From NCBI GenBank assembly GCA_947494565.1, contig CANLVG010000007.1:248001-312000 (forward strand): DNA of 64,000 nt, read 5' to 3'. Within the stretch, counting starts at the first letter, position 1; each line of letters opens with the position of its first letter. The translations under genes and the position numbers were made by a program. This DNA comes from an uncultured Flavobacteriaceae bacterium. GTDB lineage: Bacteria > Bacteroidota > Bacteroidia > Flavobacteriales > Flavobacteriaceae. Positions 26,822-34,497 of this stretch are shown in pieces. Below the pieces are notes generated by a model. It searched no databases. It was not told the DNA's origin and worked only from the letters and a program-made list of their open reading frames with translations.

Positions 26822-29800
26822 CTAGTTCCTGACTATTTTATAAATTTTTAAGTCATTTGAAGTGGCGATGTTGAGTAGGTATACTCCCTTTGCCAATCCT
26901 GTCACGTTTATGGTGATCCTATTATCATTGACCTCGTACAACTTTGAACTGACCCGTGTACCTCTCATGGCGAACATCGAAACGACCAACTCACTTTCAA
27001 GACCGCCTTCCAATTCAATGGTCAACTCATCACCTGCTACGGGGTTCGGGTAGACCGCTACTTCGGGAATCAAAAGAATGGTCTCTTCGTAGGGAGTGTC
27101 ACAATCCCTGCCAGAGGTAACCGTTAACTCATTACTTGTAGCGGTTAAGGGAAGCCTGACCTCATTATCGGTAAACGTCTCCATTTGCCCATTCAAGGTC
27201 ACGGTGTAAGTGTCGCTTCCGGTTAGGGACAGGGTAAGCTCATTGGTGCTTAGGCTCAATTGCGTGGTCACGGAGAAGGCTTCGAGGGCTTCAACAGTAA
27301 TTTCAAAGCAGGCCACATAGCCTTCTTCACCATCCACTGTAATACAGACGGTGTATATTCCCGGATCCAAACCTTCAAAAAAGACCGACTCAGTAAAATC
27401 TTTTGAACGGCCAACATCATCTTTCGATAATGTGGCCTGATAGCGATAATCTTCAGCAACATCGATTTGAAGAGCACCCTTCCCGGGTTCACAGTCTGAG
27501 CGTACCGTAAAGGTGTAATTGGTATCCGGAAGATCAAAAATTGTATCACATACATCACCGATACCGTCGTTGTTGGCATCCGCTTGATCTGTATTGGCTA
27601 CCAACGGGCAGTTGTCCACAATGTCTAAAATGGTATCATTATCGTCATCCGCGTCACAGGCATCACCAATACCGTCTCCGTCGGAATCCAATTGATCGGT
27701 ATTGAAGGTATTCGGACAATTGTCTTGGTCGTTCAAAATGCCATCACCGTCAAGATCATCGGCGACGCTGTCGCAACTGTCACCTATGCCATCATTGTCT
27801 GCATCTGCCTGATTCGGATTTGCTATTAGCGGACAGTTGTCATCAATGTCCAAAATACCATCTTGATCATCGTCTTTGTCACAAACATCACCTATGCCGT
27901 CGTTATCGGTATCCAATTGATCCGGGTTGTACAAAAGAGTACAATTATCCACAGCATCCAAAATGCCGTCGTTGTCATCGTCAGTGTCGCAACTATCACC
28001 TAAATCATCTCCATCATTGTCTTCTTGATTTTCGTTGGCAGTATCAGGGCAGTTGTCCTCTGAATTAGCAATACCATCGCCATCCATATCGTTCGGGTCT
28101 TCACAAACATCTCCGATTCCGTCACCGTCAGAATCCGCTTGATCAGGGTTGCTGGTGAGCGGACAGTTGTCATCAACATCCAAAACACCATCATTGTCAT
28201 CATCTTCGTCACAGACATCGCCCATACTATCACCATCGGTATTCAATTGATCGGCATTACTGGTCAGCGGGCAGTTGTCTTCAACGTCCAAAACGCCATC
28301 ATTGTCATCGTCGTCGTCATCGATTGGAGTGCCCTCGATTACAAAATCATCGATAACCACCCCTTCTTGGTTTACAAACTCGTCGGAGTGAAAAACAAAG
28401 CGAAACATAATATTGGGCTCATTTGACAAGTCGGTCTCGTTGGCGGCATTCGCTTCGAAATCATACCCATACTCTTGAAATTGAGATCGGGTACCGGTCC
28501 ACTGTCCACCAGGACAGTTTTGGCAATCATTCGCACCTCCCGAACTCGCATTGGTCCGGTTACTGGTATACCAATTGGGTAGACTAGAGGTGTTCCCTAA
28601 ATTGCTCCAGCTTCCCCCGGCGTCCAAAGAATATTGTACATAAAGAATATCAAAATTGATTTCAAGACTATAGGCCATCTGGAACTTTAGTACCGGTGCT
28701 TGCATGGCCGAAAAGTCATAGCAATTGGTGACTAGGTAGCTCAGTTTTGATTCAGGATACGATCCCGACAAAACCGTTCCGTAGGCATTGGAGCCCGTAT
28801 GAGCTGTATTTAATAGGGCGCCGTTGGGGGTGCCTCTTTCCCAAACGGAACCGGCACCGGAATTATCATAACTGATAAGGGCATCATTCGATGTTTCGAA
28901 AGAATTGGTCTGCTCGGCAACTCCTGAAGTATTGGCGAAGAAATTCGTTACGATGGTATTATTGTTGGGCAGATCATCATTCGTTATTTCGGCAATGACT
29001 TCAATATTGGTTTCGCCCGAGGTACTTAATGTGATTTCGTCTAAGGTTAACGTGAGGGTTTCCTGTGGTGCTATCCCGTTCGAAAACGATTGTGTTTGTT
29101 GTGTTCCTTGATCAATACGGTAAAGGATATCAAAGTTGGAAATGGGGTTCAATCCGTTATTGATGAGGGTTATGGAGGGTGAGACACCGCCACAAATCAA
29201 ATCTCCTTCGTCGGGAGTCATGGAGAGTACTCTCAAATCGTTTTCCGGGGTTTGTACGGCATATTGTCCGGAGATGGAATACTTGCCGATGGAAGCATAG
29301 TCGGAATAGCCATTATCTACGGTACCGGAACCCACCCCTTGAATTTCTAGAAAATAAAGTCCAGCTGAGATATTCTCGGTTAGCGTGGCGCTCAACCCTG
29401 ATGGATTACTCGAGGCCAGTTCACTGCCTGTTTCATCCAATAGTCGTACTTGAATGTCCAGATTTGGATGTACTTGATTGGGATTAAGGGTAAATGTAGC
29501 CTCTCCGGCTTGGGCCAGAAAAGAGAACAGGTCGATATCATCGCGATCATGGATAATCCCACTGTTCTGTGCCTCAACAATGGCACCCGAACCGTCGGCT
29601 TCCAATTCTGTTGCGGTGTTGGTCGTATTGCCATGATCATCGGGAATGAAACCAAAATTGTTTTGATTTCCGGCGATGATAAGCAAATCGTTTTGGTTGT
29701 TGGAGGCATTGCTGTATTCGCCAAGACTCCACTGTGCGACAGGTTTGCCCAAACTGAAACCCATAATCGGGGCCCAATTGCCATGCCCAGAATAATATTC

Positions 29801-30721
29801 CGTGGATCCCCGGCCATCATGATTCAGGCCCATTGTATGCCCGATTTCGTGTGAACCGGTGTCTCCGGCCTGTTTTCCATTTCCAATATTGTATACCCAG
29901 CAAGGATCATCCGTATTCCAAGAGAAGGAATTGAGAAAGGCCACTCCTCCTGAACCAGGCTCGGCTGTGTCGGTAGGAGTAAAAATACACATCATTCTTC
30001 TGTTCCTTGGTGTCGCATCAAACACGGATCTATCGGTAACGATATTCACGTCGAACGGACTAAAATCCTCGGCCATGATTTCCCAAGTAGCTACGATTTC
30101 GGCATCCGACAAGCCGGCGGCTTGGGCGTTTATGGTATTTCCATTATTCCAATTGGTGTTGCTCACGGTTTCTCCATCGAAATCCAAATACACTACTGCT
30201 GAGGCAGAGGGTCGACTTTGAAGGGTGAAGGGTGAGCTTTTACCTAAGGGGTTGGAGATCGTTGACGTTTTGGAGGCTGGTTTTCTGGCTTTTTCAAAGG
30301 CGATGCAGAGAATAGCATTGATATCGGTCTCTTCAATAAATACTTTTCTGTTCGGTCCGGTAAATAGGCGATAAGCCCTGCTCTCCTCTCTTTCGATAAT
30401 ATGCCCTTCAATCTTGCCATCGGCGTAATTGAACCCAAAAGAGCCGCTTTTTTTATCGTAAATGACACCTATATATGAGTTGGTCTCACCAACGGTATTT
30501 TTGACATTGAGCTGTAGGTCAAGAGTTTCGGAATCAGATACGGCGATGGTCATCCGTTGCGGGTTCTTGGCAGAAACACTGGAGGCGGACAAGTCATTCA
30601 TGAAAATAGAAGGATTATCTGCCACTGCTTTAGGGAAATCAATCTTGTTCTGGGCATGAACAAGAAAAAGCGGGCCCAATAAAAGGGCAAAAAGCGAAAA
30701 ACGCTTTGCAAATTCGGTCAT
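26822..30721 (-). CDS. Large T9SS-secreted zinc metalloprotease with thrombospondin-3 repeats
   Basis: 1299 residues. Signal peptide (ending LVHAQ), propeptide-like N-terminus (about 24-170), then a reprolysin-like protease domain with HEIGHTMGLNH (His291, Glu292, His295, His301), the full HExxHxxGxxH zinc site. A bacterial pre-peptidase-type domain follows (about 365-490), a CARDB-like domain (about 495-595), a jelly-roll/MAM-like domain (about 600-800) and six to eight calcium-binding thrombospondin type 3 repeats (about 805-1075, DDDNDGVLDVDDNCPLTSNP style). The end is a T9SS type A sorting domain (VAVYPNPVAGDELTI...). Secreted, calcium-dependent protease, likely for protein digestion. Starts at ATG 30721. 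Two mini-genes flank it. Confidence 0.9.
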   Translation of the reverse strand: MTEFAKRFSLFALLLGPLFLVHAQNKIDFPKAVADNPSIFMNDLSASSVSAKNPQRMTIAVSDSETLDLQLNVKNTVGETNSYIGVIYDKKSGSFGFNYADGKIEGHIIEREESRAYRLFTGPNRKVFIEETDINAILCIAFEKARKPASKTSTISNPLGKSSPFTLQSRPSASAVVYLDFDGETVSNTNWNNGNTINAQAAGLSDAEIVATWEIMAEDFSPFDVNIVTDRSVFDATPRNRRMMCIFTPTDTAEPGSGGVAFLNSFSWNTDDPCWVYNIGNGKQAGDTGSHEIGHTMGLNHDGRGSTEYYSGHGNWAPIMGFSLGKPVAQWSLGEYSNASNNQNDLLIIAGNQNNFGFIPDDHGNTTNTATELEADGSGAIVEAQNSGIIHDRDDIDLFSFLAQAGEATFTLNPNQVHPNLDIQVRLLDETGSELASSNPSGLSATLTENISAGLYFLEIQGVGSGTVDNGYSDYASIGKYSISGQYAVQTPENDLRVLSMTPDEGDLICGGVSPSITLINNGLNPISNFDILYRIDQGTQQTQSFSNGIAPQETLTLTLDEITLSTSGETNIEVIAEITNDDLPNNNTIVTNFFANTSGVAEQTNSFETSNDALISYDNSGAGSVWERGTPNGALLNTAHTGSNAYGTVLSGSYPESKLSYLVTNCYDFSAMQAPVLKFQMAYSLEINFDILYVQYSLDAGGSWSNLGNTSSLPNWYTSNRTNASSGGANDCQNCPGGQWTGTRSQFQEYGYDFEANAANETDLSNEPNIMFRFVFHSDEFVNQEGVVIDDFVIEGTPIDDDDDDNDGVLDVEDNCPLTSNADQLNTDGDSMGDVCDEDDDNDGVLDVDDNCPLTSNPDQADSDGDGIGDVCEDPNDMDGDGIANSEDNCPDTANENQEDNDGDDLGDSCDTDDDNDGILDAVDNCTLLYNPDQLDTDNDGIGDVCDKDDDQDGILDIDDNCPLIANPNQADADNDGIGDSCDSVADDLDGDGILNDQDNCPNTFNTDQLDSDGDGIGDACDADDDNDTILDIVDNCPLVANTDQADANNDGIGDVCDTIFDLPDTNYTFTVRSDCEPGKGALQIDVAEDYRYQATLSKDDVGRSKDFTESVFFEGLDPGIYTVCITVDGEEGYVACFEITVEALEAFSVTTQLSLSTNELTLSLTGSDTYTVTLNGQMETFTDNEVRLPLTATSNELTVTSGRDCDTPYEETILLIPEVAVYPNPVAGDELTIELEGGLESELVVSMFAMRGTRVSSKLYEVNDNRITINVTGLAKGVYLLNIATSNDLKIYKIVRN
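27545..28320 (-). repeat. Thrombospondin type 3 repeat array (in-gene)
   Basis: Tandem array inside the metalloprotease gene encoding units of the form DDDNDGVLDVDDNCPLxxNPDQxDxDGDGIGDVC. The DNA units are clearly related yet diverged. Such arrays bind many calcium ions and form a stiff spacer between the protease and the sorting domain. Confidence 0.85.
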
Positions 30722-30793
30722 GATAAGGGGTCGTTACCCTTCGTGAACGTCTATCAAGCCTTTTTATTTGATTTATTGGATGAACGGGAAAAG

Positions 30794-30826
30794 AAAAGGG
30801 CCCGAAATTCTTCGGGCCCTTTTTTG
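30794..30826 (-). terminator. Terminator of the mini-gene (copy 2), probably bidirectional
   Basis: Arms AAAAGGGCCCGAA/TTCGGGCCCTTTT with an ATTC-type loop and T runs on both strands. It lies about 73 bases past the stop of copy 2 and before the metalloprotease start. Confidence 0.78.
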
Positions 30827-30898
30827 GGTAAGTAGGTGTTTGTTCTTGGAGAATACCAGAGCACCATAGGAAAATGCAATAGGTATTCAAAATATCTT

Positions 30899-31051
30899 CT
30901 AGTTCAACGCATCGTCGGTCGATGGCTGTTCTATGGTGTTTTCCACTAATTGTCTGTTCTCGATTATGTCAGTAGTATTGGTACTATAGTAGGTTACAAC
31001 GGCGAGTAATAGACTTGCGAAATACAGGGAACTTTTTACTTTATGTGACAT
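30899..31051 (-). CDS. Small membrane or secreted peptide, 50 residues (copy 2)
   Basis: ATG 31051 to TAG 30899, the same length as copy 1 at 26385-26537 and 38 of 50 residues identical. It starts MSHKVKSSLYFASLLLAVVT and ends ENTIEQPSTDDALN. Hydrophobic helix at about 8-23, acidic and polar tail. It lies directly upstream of the metalloprotease gene in the same direction but is separated from it by a terminator. Not recognised as a known family. The conservation pattern (changes in hydrophobic positions kept hydrophobic) supports a real gene. Confidence 0.75.
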   Translation of the reverse strand: MSHKVKSSLYFASLLLAVVTYYSTNTTDIIENRQLVENTIEQPSTDDALN

Positions 31052-31205
31052 GGTGATTTGGTTTTTAATTCTGAAGCTAATCTAGTGCGTATTCAGGTTC
31101 AAAAAAGCCGATTGTTGCGAAATGGTCCTTTTATGATGTCAAAATCGGGTATGTTGTGGAATAGCGCTTTTCTTTATCCGATTTATGTGTCCATACAACG
31201 ATAGG
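31052..31205. repeat. Conserved upstream region of mini-gene, copy 2
   Basis: Diverged copy of 26538-26690. The sequence around CAAAAAAGCCGATTGTTGCG is preserved almost exactly and the distance to the start codon is the same. Probably contains the mini-gene promoter. Confidence 0.7.
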
Positions 31206-31434
31206 TCGATAAAAAGACTGTTTGTCGGGTCATTGATTTTGTGGTTAAGAATACGGTATGAATAATAAGATCAACTATAAAGAAGAGTAGATTGAAAAAG
31301 AACTCAGCAGAGAACCACTACCTTAATTTGGACTTCCCATCGAATGGTTATCGTTTCAAATGAAGTTTTTTTTCTTTCTACTGTAACATTTTGGTTTTTC
31401 AACAGTCTTATAAGTAGTGAATTTTCATTTAGTG
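31206..31434. other. Intergenic region, no confident gene
   Basis: AT-rich spacer. A 60-codon open frame begins at 31344 on the plus strand, but it runs through the hairpins described next and has no family resemblance, so it is not called. Confidence 0.5.
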
Positions 31435-31511
31435 TCCCGATGCAAATCGGGATTGAATTAGTCAAGATAAAGTCGCATACTGTGGTTGGTGTTTGCGGCT
31501 TTATTTTTTTT
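31435..31511 (+). ncRNA. Candidate small RNA 3' end with GNRA hairpin and terminator
   Basis: Two hairpins in series: TCCCGAT-GCAA-ATCGGGA (31435-31452), a perfect 7-pair stem closed by a GNRA tetraloop, then a terminator (31467-31504: ATAAAGTCGCA paired with TGCGGCTTTAT) followed by a run of eight T. No protein gene ends here on the plus strand, so a non-coding transcript that ends here is the simplest reading. The 5' end was not found; no family recognised. Confidence 0.4.
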
Positions 31512-31880
31512 GCTGGTTTTAATTAAAGGAAAATTTATAATGATCCAATTATTCCGCGCGAGGATAATCAAGAGAACTCATCTGGAAATAAGCCCATGAT
31601 GCTCGATTTTAAACACTCTTTTCCCATAAAATCGTGGGTAAAGTGTTTTGATATTGGTAGTTCATCGAAAAACCGGAAATACTTCATCATAAAAATTCTC
31701 GGAGACTTTTGTTGAAATAGCAAGAAATCAGCTGTTAAATTATGGATTTGATAGTTCTCATGTTCTCTTCTTGTATAAGCCTTCGTTTTTCTCAAAAGCC
31801 GATGAAATGCCCTGCTAAGTAAATAGGCAATAACGCGACAAACCAGCGTTATTATAATTCATATATAATCGAATATCGAT
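31512..31880. other. Intergenic region, no confident gene
   Basis: AT-rich. A 75-codon minus-strand frame (31568-31795) starts with TTG and has no recognised family. Near 31832-31855 there is a small inverted repeat AACGC/GCGTT upstream of the LPEGF-repeat gene. Confidence 0.45.
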
Positions 31881-32279
31881 ATGAACAAAAAGAATTTAGC
31901 TTTAGCTATAGTAATGGGACTGACATTTGCGAAGGGAGTTTTCGCCGCGGACCCTGAAACGGAAAAAGAAGATTTTGATATTAATTCAATTACTTACATA
32001 CAAGAGGAAGACGAAATCGAATTGGGTTTTGATGTCGCGGATTACTTACCTGAAGGGTTCGATCCGTACGCATTCTATTTCAATTTGGATTCCGTTGAAT
32101 TCATCGAAGAAGAATGGTCACTTGATTTCGACACCGCTCAATACCTTCCAGAGGGTTTTGATGCCTATGCAGATCCTGTAGGAATTGAAGGAATCAATTA
32201 CATCGATGAAAATGATGCCATCGAATTGGATCTAACTACTGAGAATTATCTTCCAGAAGGTTTCAATGCCTATTTGTAA
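31881..32279 (+). CDS. Acidic repeat protein with three YLPEGF motifs, secreted
   Basis: 132 residues. Signal peptide MNKKNLALAIVMGLTFAKG...FAA, then three tandem units of about 33-35 residues. Each has an aromatic/acidic strand (ITYIQEEDEIELGF, VEFIEEEWSLDF, INYIDENDAIELDL) followed by YLPEGFDPYA (55-64), YLPEGFDAYA (88-97) or YLPEGFNAYL (123-132). The mature protein is very acidic with almost no Lys or Arg, suggesting calcium or cation binding, or a partner with positive charge. No named family is recognised. It is transcribed alone and ends in a good terminator. Real gene: signal peptide, repeats and terminator all agree. Confidence 0.8.
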   Translation: MNKKNLALAIVMGLTFAKGVFAADPETEKEDFDINSITYIQEEDEIELGFDVADYLPEGFDPYAFYFNLDSVEFIEEEWSLDFDTAQYLPEGFDAYADPVGIEGINYIDENDAIELDLTTENYLPEGFNAYL

Positions 32280-32306
32280 GTAAAAAACATTTTAATATAA
32301 CCTATA

Positions 32307-32335
32307 AAAAGGCCCCTGAAAGAGGGCCTTTTCTT
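32307..32335 (+). terminator. Terminator of the LPEGF-repeat gene
   Basis: AAAAGGCCC/GGGCCTTTT arms around CTGAAAGA, then CTTTTT. It lies 28 bases past the stop codon. Confidence 0.82.
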
Positions 32336-32377
32336 TTTCAACAATTACTTTGCTTATCAAGTTAAATTCCTAAGACC

Positions 32378-33061
32378 TCAGTGCCCCCCATATAGGTATC
32401 CGTAAATCTGGTAGATGAAAAGACCGATACCGGCAATGACCAAATACAGGTTGGCCGCTTTGTAAAAAGCGGCATAACTTTTTTTGTTTTGCCATTTTGT
32501 TATGATAAATACAATGGGAATCAGAGCCAAAATCTGACCCAATTCCACTCCGATATTAAAACTTACGATTTTGGCTAAAAACTGTGAAGTGCCCACATCG
32601 AAAGACTGTAACCTAGTGGAAAGTCCGAAGCCATGGATCAAGCCAAAAATAAACACCATGAACAAGAGGTTCGGTGATTTGCTCTTGAAGTATTTTTCAA
32701 ATCCTCCCAAATTCTCGAACCCTTTATAAAGCACACTGAGCGCAATGACCGCATCAATGAGATGCTCATTGGCCTGGATGCCAAGATAGGTTGCCCCAAT
32801 GAGGGTAATACTATGGCCGATAGTGAAAACGGTAATGAAGCGTACAATATCCTTAAACCCTTGCAAGTAGAATATAACACCGGCCAAAAAAAGCAGATGA
32901 TCATAACCGGTGACCATATGTTTGGCACCAACATAGATATAGGATAGGAGCCCACCATTGTTCAAAATCTCCTGATCTCCAGCACTAACACCATGCGCCA
33001 TGGCCAATACGGGAAACAAAAGCAGGATACAACCGATAAGTTTCTTCTTAGTCAACTTCAT
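32378..33061 (-). CDS. HupE/UreJ family membrane protein
   Basis: 227 residues. Signal-like first helix (LIGCILLLFPVLAMAHG) and about six further membrane helices. The family marks are GAKHMVTGYDHLLFL (about 46-60), FTIGHSITLIGA (about 80-91) and GLIHGFGLS (about 140-148), whose histidines and aspartate are thought to bind nickel or another metal. HupE/UreJ proteins bring nickel for hydrogenase or urease, but no such enzyme is in this window. It starts nine bases after the histidine-rich DUF4198 gene, so they are one operon. Metal passage is inferred from family and partner. Confidence 0.88.
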   Translation of the reverse strand: MKLTKKKLIGCILLLFPVLAMAHGVSAGDQEILNNGGLLSYIYVGAKHMVTGYDHLLFLAGVIFYLQGFKDIVRFITVFTIGHSITLIGATYLGIQANEHLIDAVIALSVLYKGFENLGGFEKYFKSKSPNLLFMVFIFGLIHGFGLSTRLQSFDVGTSQFLAKIVSFNIGVELGQILALIPIVFIITKWQNKKSYAAFYKAANLYLVIAGIGLFIYQIYGYLYGGH

Positions 33062-33070
33062 AGCCTGCCG

Positions 33071-34327
33071 CTAATTTTTTCTGTTAAACCAGAAGAATAA
33101 CAAACCGATCAATAAGACACTTAGAATCCAATAAACATAAGAAGGGATTCCACCTTCTTCATGAGTATGCGTGTCTTCTCCGTGAGCGTGAACCACTTCA
33201 AAGGTCAAGGTAGTCCAATTTGATTCATGAGTGTAGTTTTCCTCATCGGTCTCTACCAAATGTATGGTTTGTACATACCATATACCATCAGCGGATAAGC
33301 TCACCTCGATTACACCGTCGGCATCCGTGCGCATTTGTTGGCCAGAAGTATGGGTATGGGGTTCGATGTCGTCTTTTGTATCATTATCGTGCTCGTGGGC
33401 CTCATCTACTGAATGACTGTGTTTGGCCTGGGTTTCTTCGGCATGGGTATGTGAAGTGCTACCGTCTTTATGGGTGTGGGAGTGTTCATTCGCTTCCGAT
33501 GTTTCCGTTTTATGACTGTGTTGGGTGGTTTCACCATCATGCGTATGCTTGTCCTCCGTTTTTGCTTCATGGGCGTGCCCTTGCACGGGATTTTCATCAT
33601 GATCATGTGCCTCTTCCTTTTTCGTGTCATGTGAAAGTCCGTGTTCCCCTGCGTCAGTATGCGTATGCTCGGCCCCGGTTTCGGTACCATGGGTATGTCC
33701 ATCTTCGGGCGCCTTGAAATTGGCATAGACCAACTGGTTGGCCAACGGCGCACCATTTAAAAGTAGTTTGATCCTTAAGGTATCCCCTGTATTCAACTCA
33801 TAAGGATTGTCAAGCGGAACAAACTCAATCGGATACCCCAACGCTTTTTGCCAGTCATCTGACTTTTTATCTCCAACTTGAAAAATGGTCTTTACATGTT
33901 TGGAGTATTTTTCGACGGCACTACTGTCCATTTTATTATTCTCGTGACGCCAATCGATCATATCTAGGATGCCTTCATGTTCGAGGTAGGTGTTGAAGGC
34001 GTCGGCATCCATTTCTATCGCACGGGGCGCAGTGGAAATACCTGCCACCCAAGTACCCGCTTCACCGGTCTTAAAATTCAATACAGTAACACTGTCCTTT
34101 TCGCTCCATTGCGATTCGGCTACTTTTATTCGTTGCCCGTTACCTAACAAACTAGCATCAAGCATGCGGTCGCGGTCGATAACATTTTCACTTTTATCAA
34201 AAGTTCCGTTGAATAGTTGGATGGTGGCAGCCGTGTTGGGTTCAAGAAAATAACCCTCTAACTTGAGATACATGACATGGCTGCTGAACAGTACAAAGGC
34301 AATTAACGCAATAAAAATCTTTTTCAT
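33071..34327 (-). CDS. Histidine-rich DUF4198-type membrane-anchored metal-binding protein
   Basis: 418 residues. Signal peptide, then a DUF4198-like beta domain (about 20-205) that is split by a spectacular histidine-rich insert at residues 211-326: 25 histidines, mostly as HTH, HSH, HDH and HAH pairs between acidic residues. The beta domain resumes (about 330-380), a second short HAHGEDTHTHE cluster follows, and one membrane helix (397-413) with a KN tail anchors the protein. DUF4198 proteins go with nickel or cobalt uptake. With the HupE/UreJ gene nine bases downstream, periplasmic capture of Ni, Co or Zn is likely. The insert is a good place for metal storage. Confidence 0.85.
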   Translation of the reverse strand: MKKIFIALIAFVLFSSHVMYLKLEGYFLEPNTAATIQLFNGTFDKSENVIDRDRMLDASLLGNGQRIKVAESQWSEKDSVTVLNFKTGEAGTWVAGISTAPRAIEMDADAFNTYLEHEGILDMIDWRHENNKMDSSAVEKYSKHVKTIFQVGDKKSDDWQKALGYPIEFVPLDNPYELNTGDTLRIKLLLNGAPLANQLVYANFKAPEDGHTHGTETGAEHTHTDAGEHGLSHDTKKEEAHDHDENPVQGHAHEAKTEDKHTHDGETTQHSHKTETSEANEHSHTHKDGSTSHTHAEETQAKHSHSVDEAHEHDNDTKDDIEPHTHTSGQQMRTDADGVIEVSLSADGIWYVQTIHLVETDEENYTHESNWTTLTFEVVHAHGEDTHTHEEGGIPSYVYWILSVLLIGLLFFWFNRKN

Positions 34328-34497
34328 AGGGACGTATTAAGTGAAGACCATATTGGCCATCAGGTGTATACTACTTGTAACATAGCACCTAAAAATAGTG
34401 AAAAAAGGTTGATTTGGCTCGACACGCTCATTCTCAGGGGGTATACACCCGCTATCTTAACGCTGGTGAACTTGAGGATGTCGCTTTATATTTTGAT

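Noticed and set aside
27820-28236. Open frames opposite the thrombospondin repeats
   Set aside because: Shadows created by the GAT/GAC-rich repeat; the protease frame on the minus strand is clearly the real one.
31344-31526. 60-codon plus-strand open frame
   Set aside because: It runs through a perfect GNRA hairpin and a terminator, so it cannot be a normal gene.
31568-31795. 75-codon minus-strand open frame
   Set aside because: TTG start, no ribosome-binding context, no recognised family and AT-rich composition; left out of the gene list.
33220-33756. Long open frames opposite and beside the histidine-rich gene
   Set aside because: They are mirror effects of the repetitive CAT/ATG-rich histidine coding sequence.
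34390-34497. Hairpin-like sequence upstream of the HupE operon as tRNA or metal riboswitch
   Set aside because: No cloverleaf and no NiCo, czcD or cobalamin riboswitch core was found.
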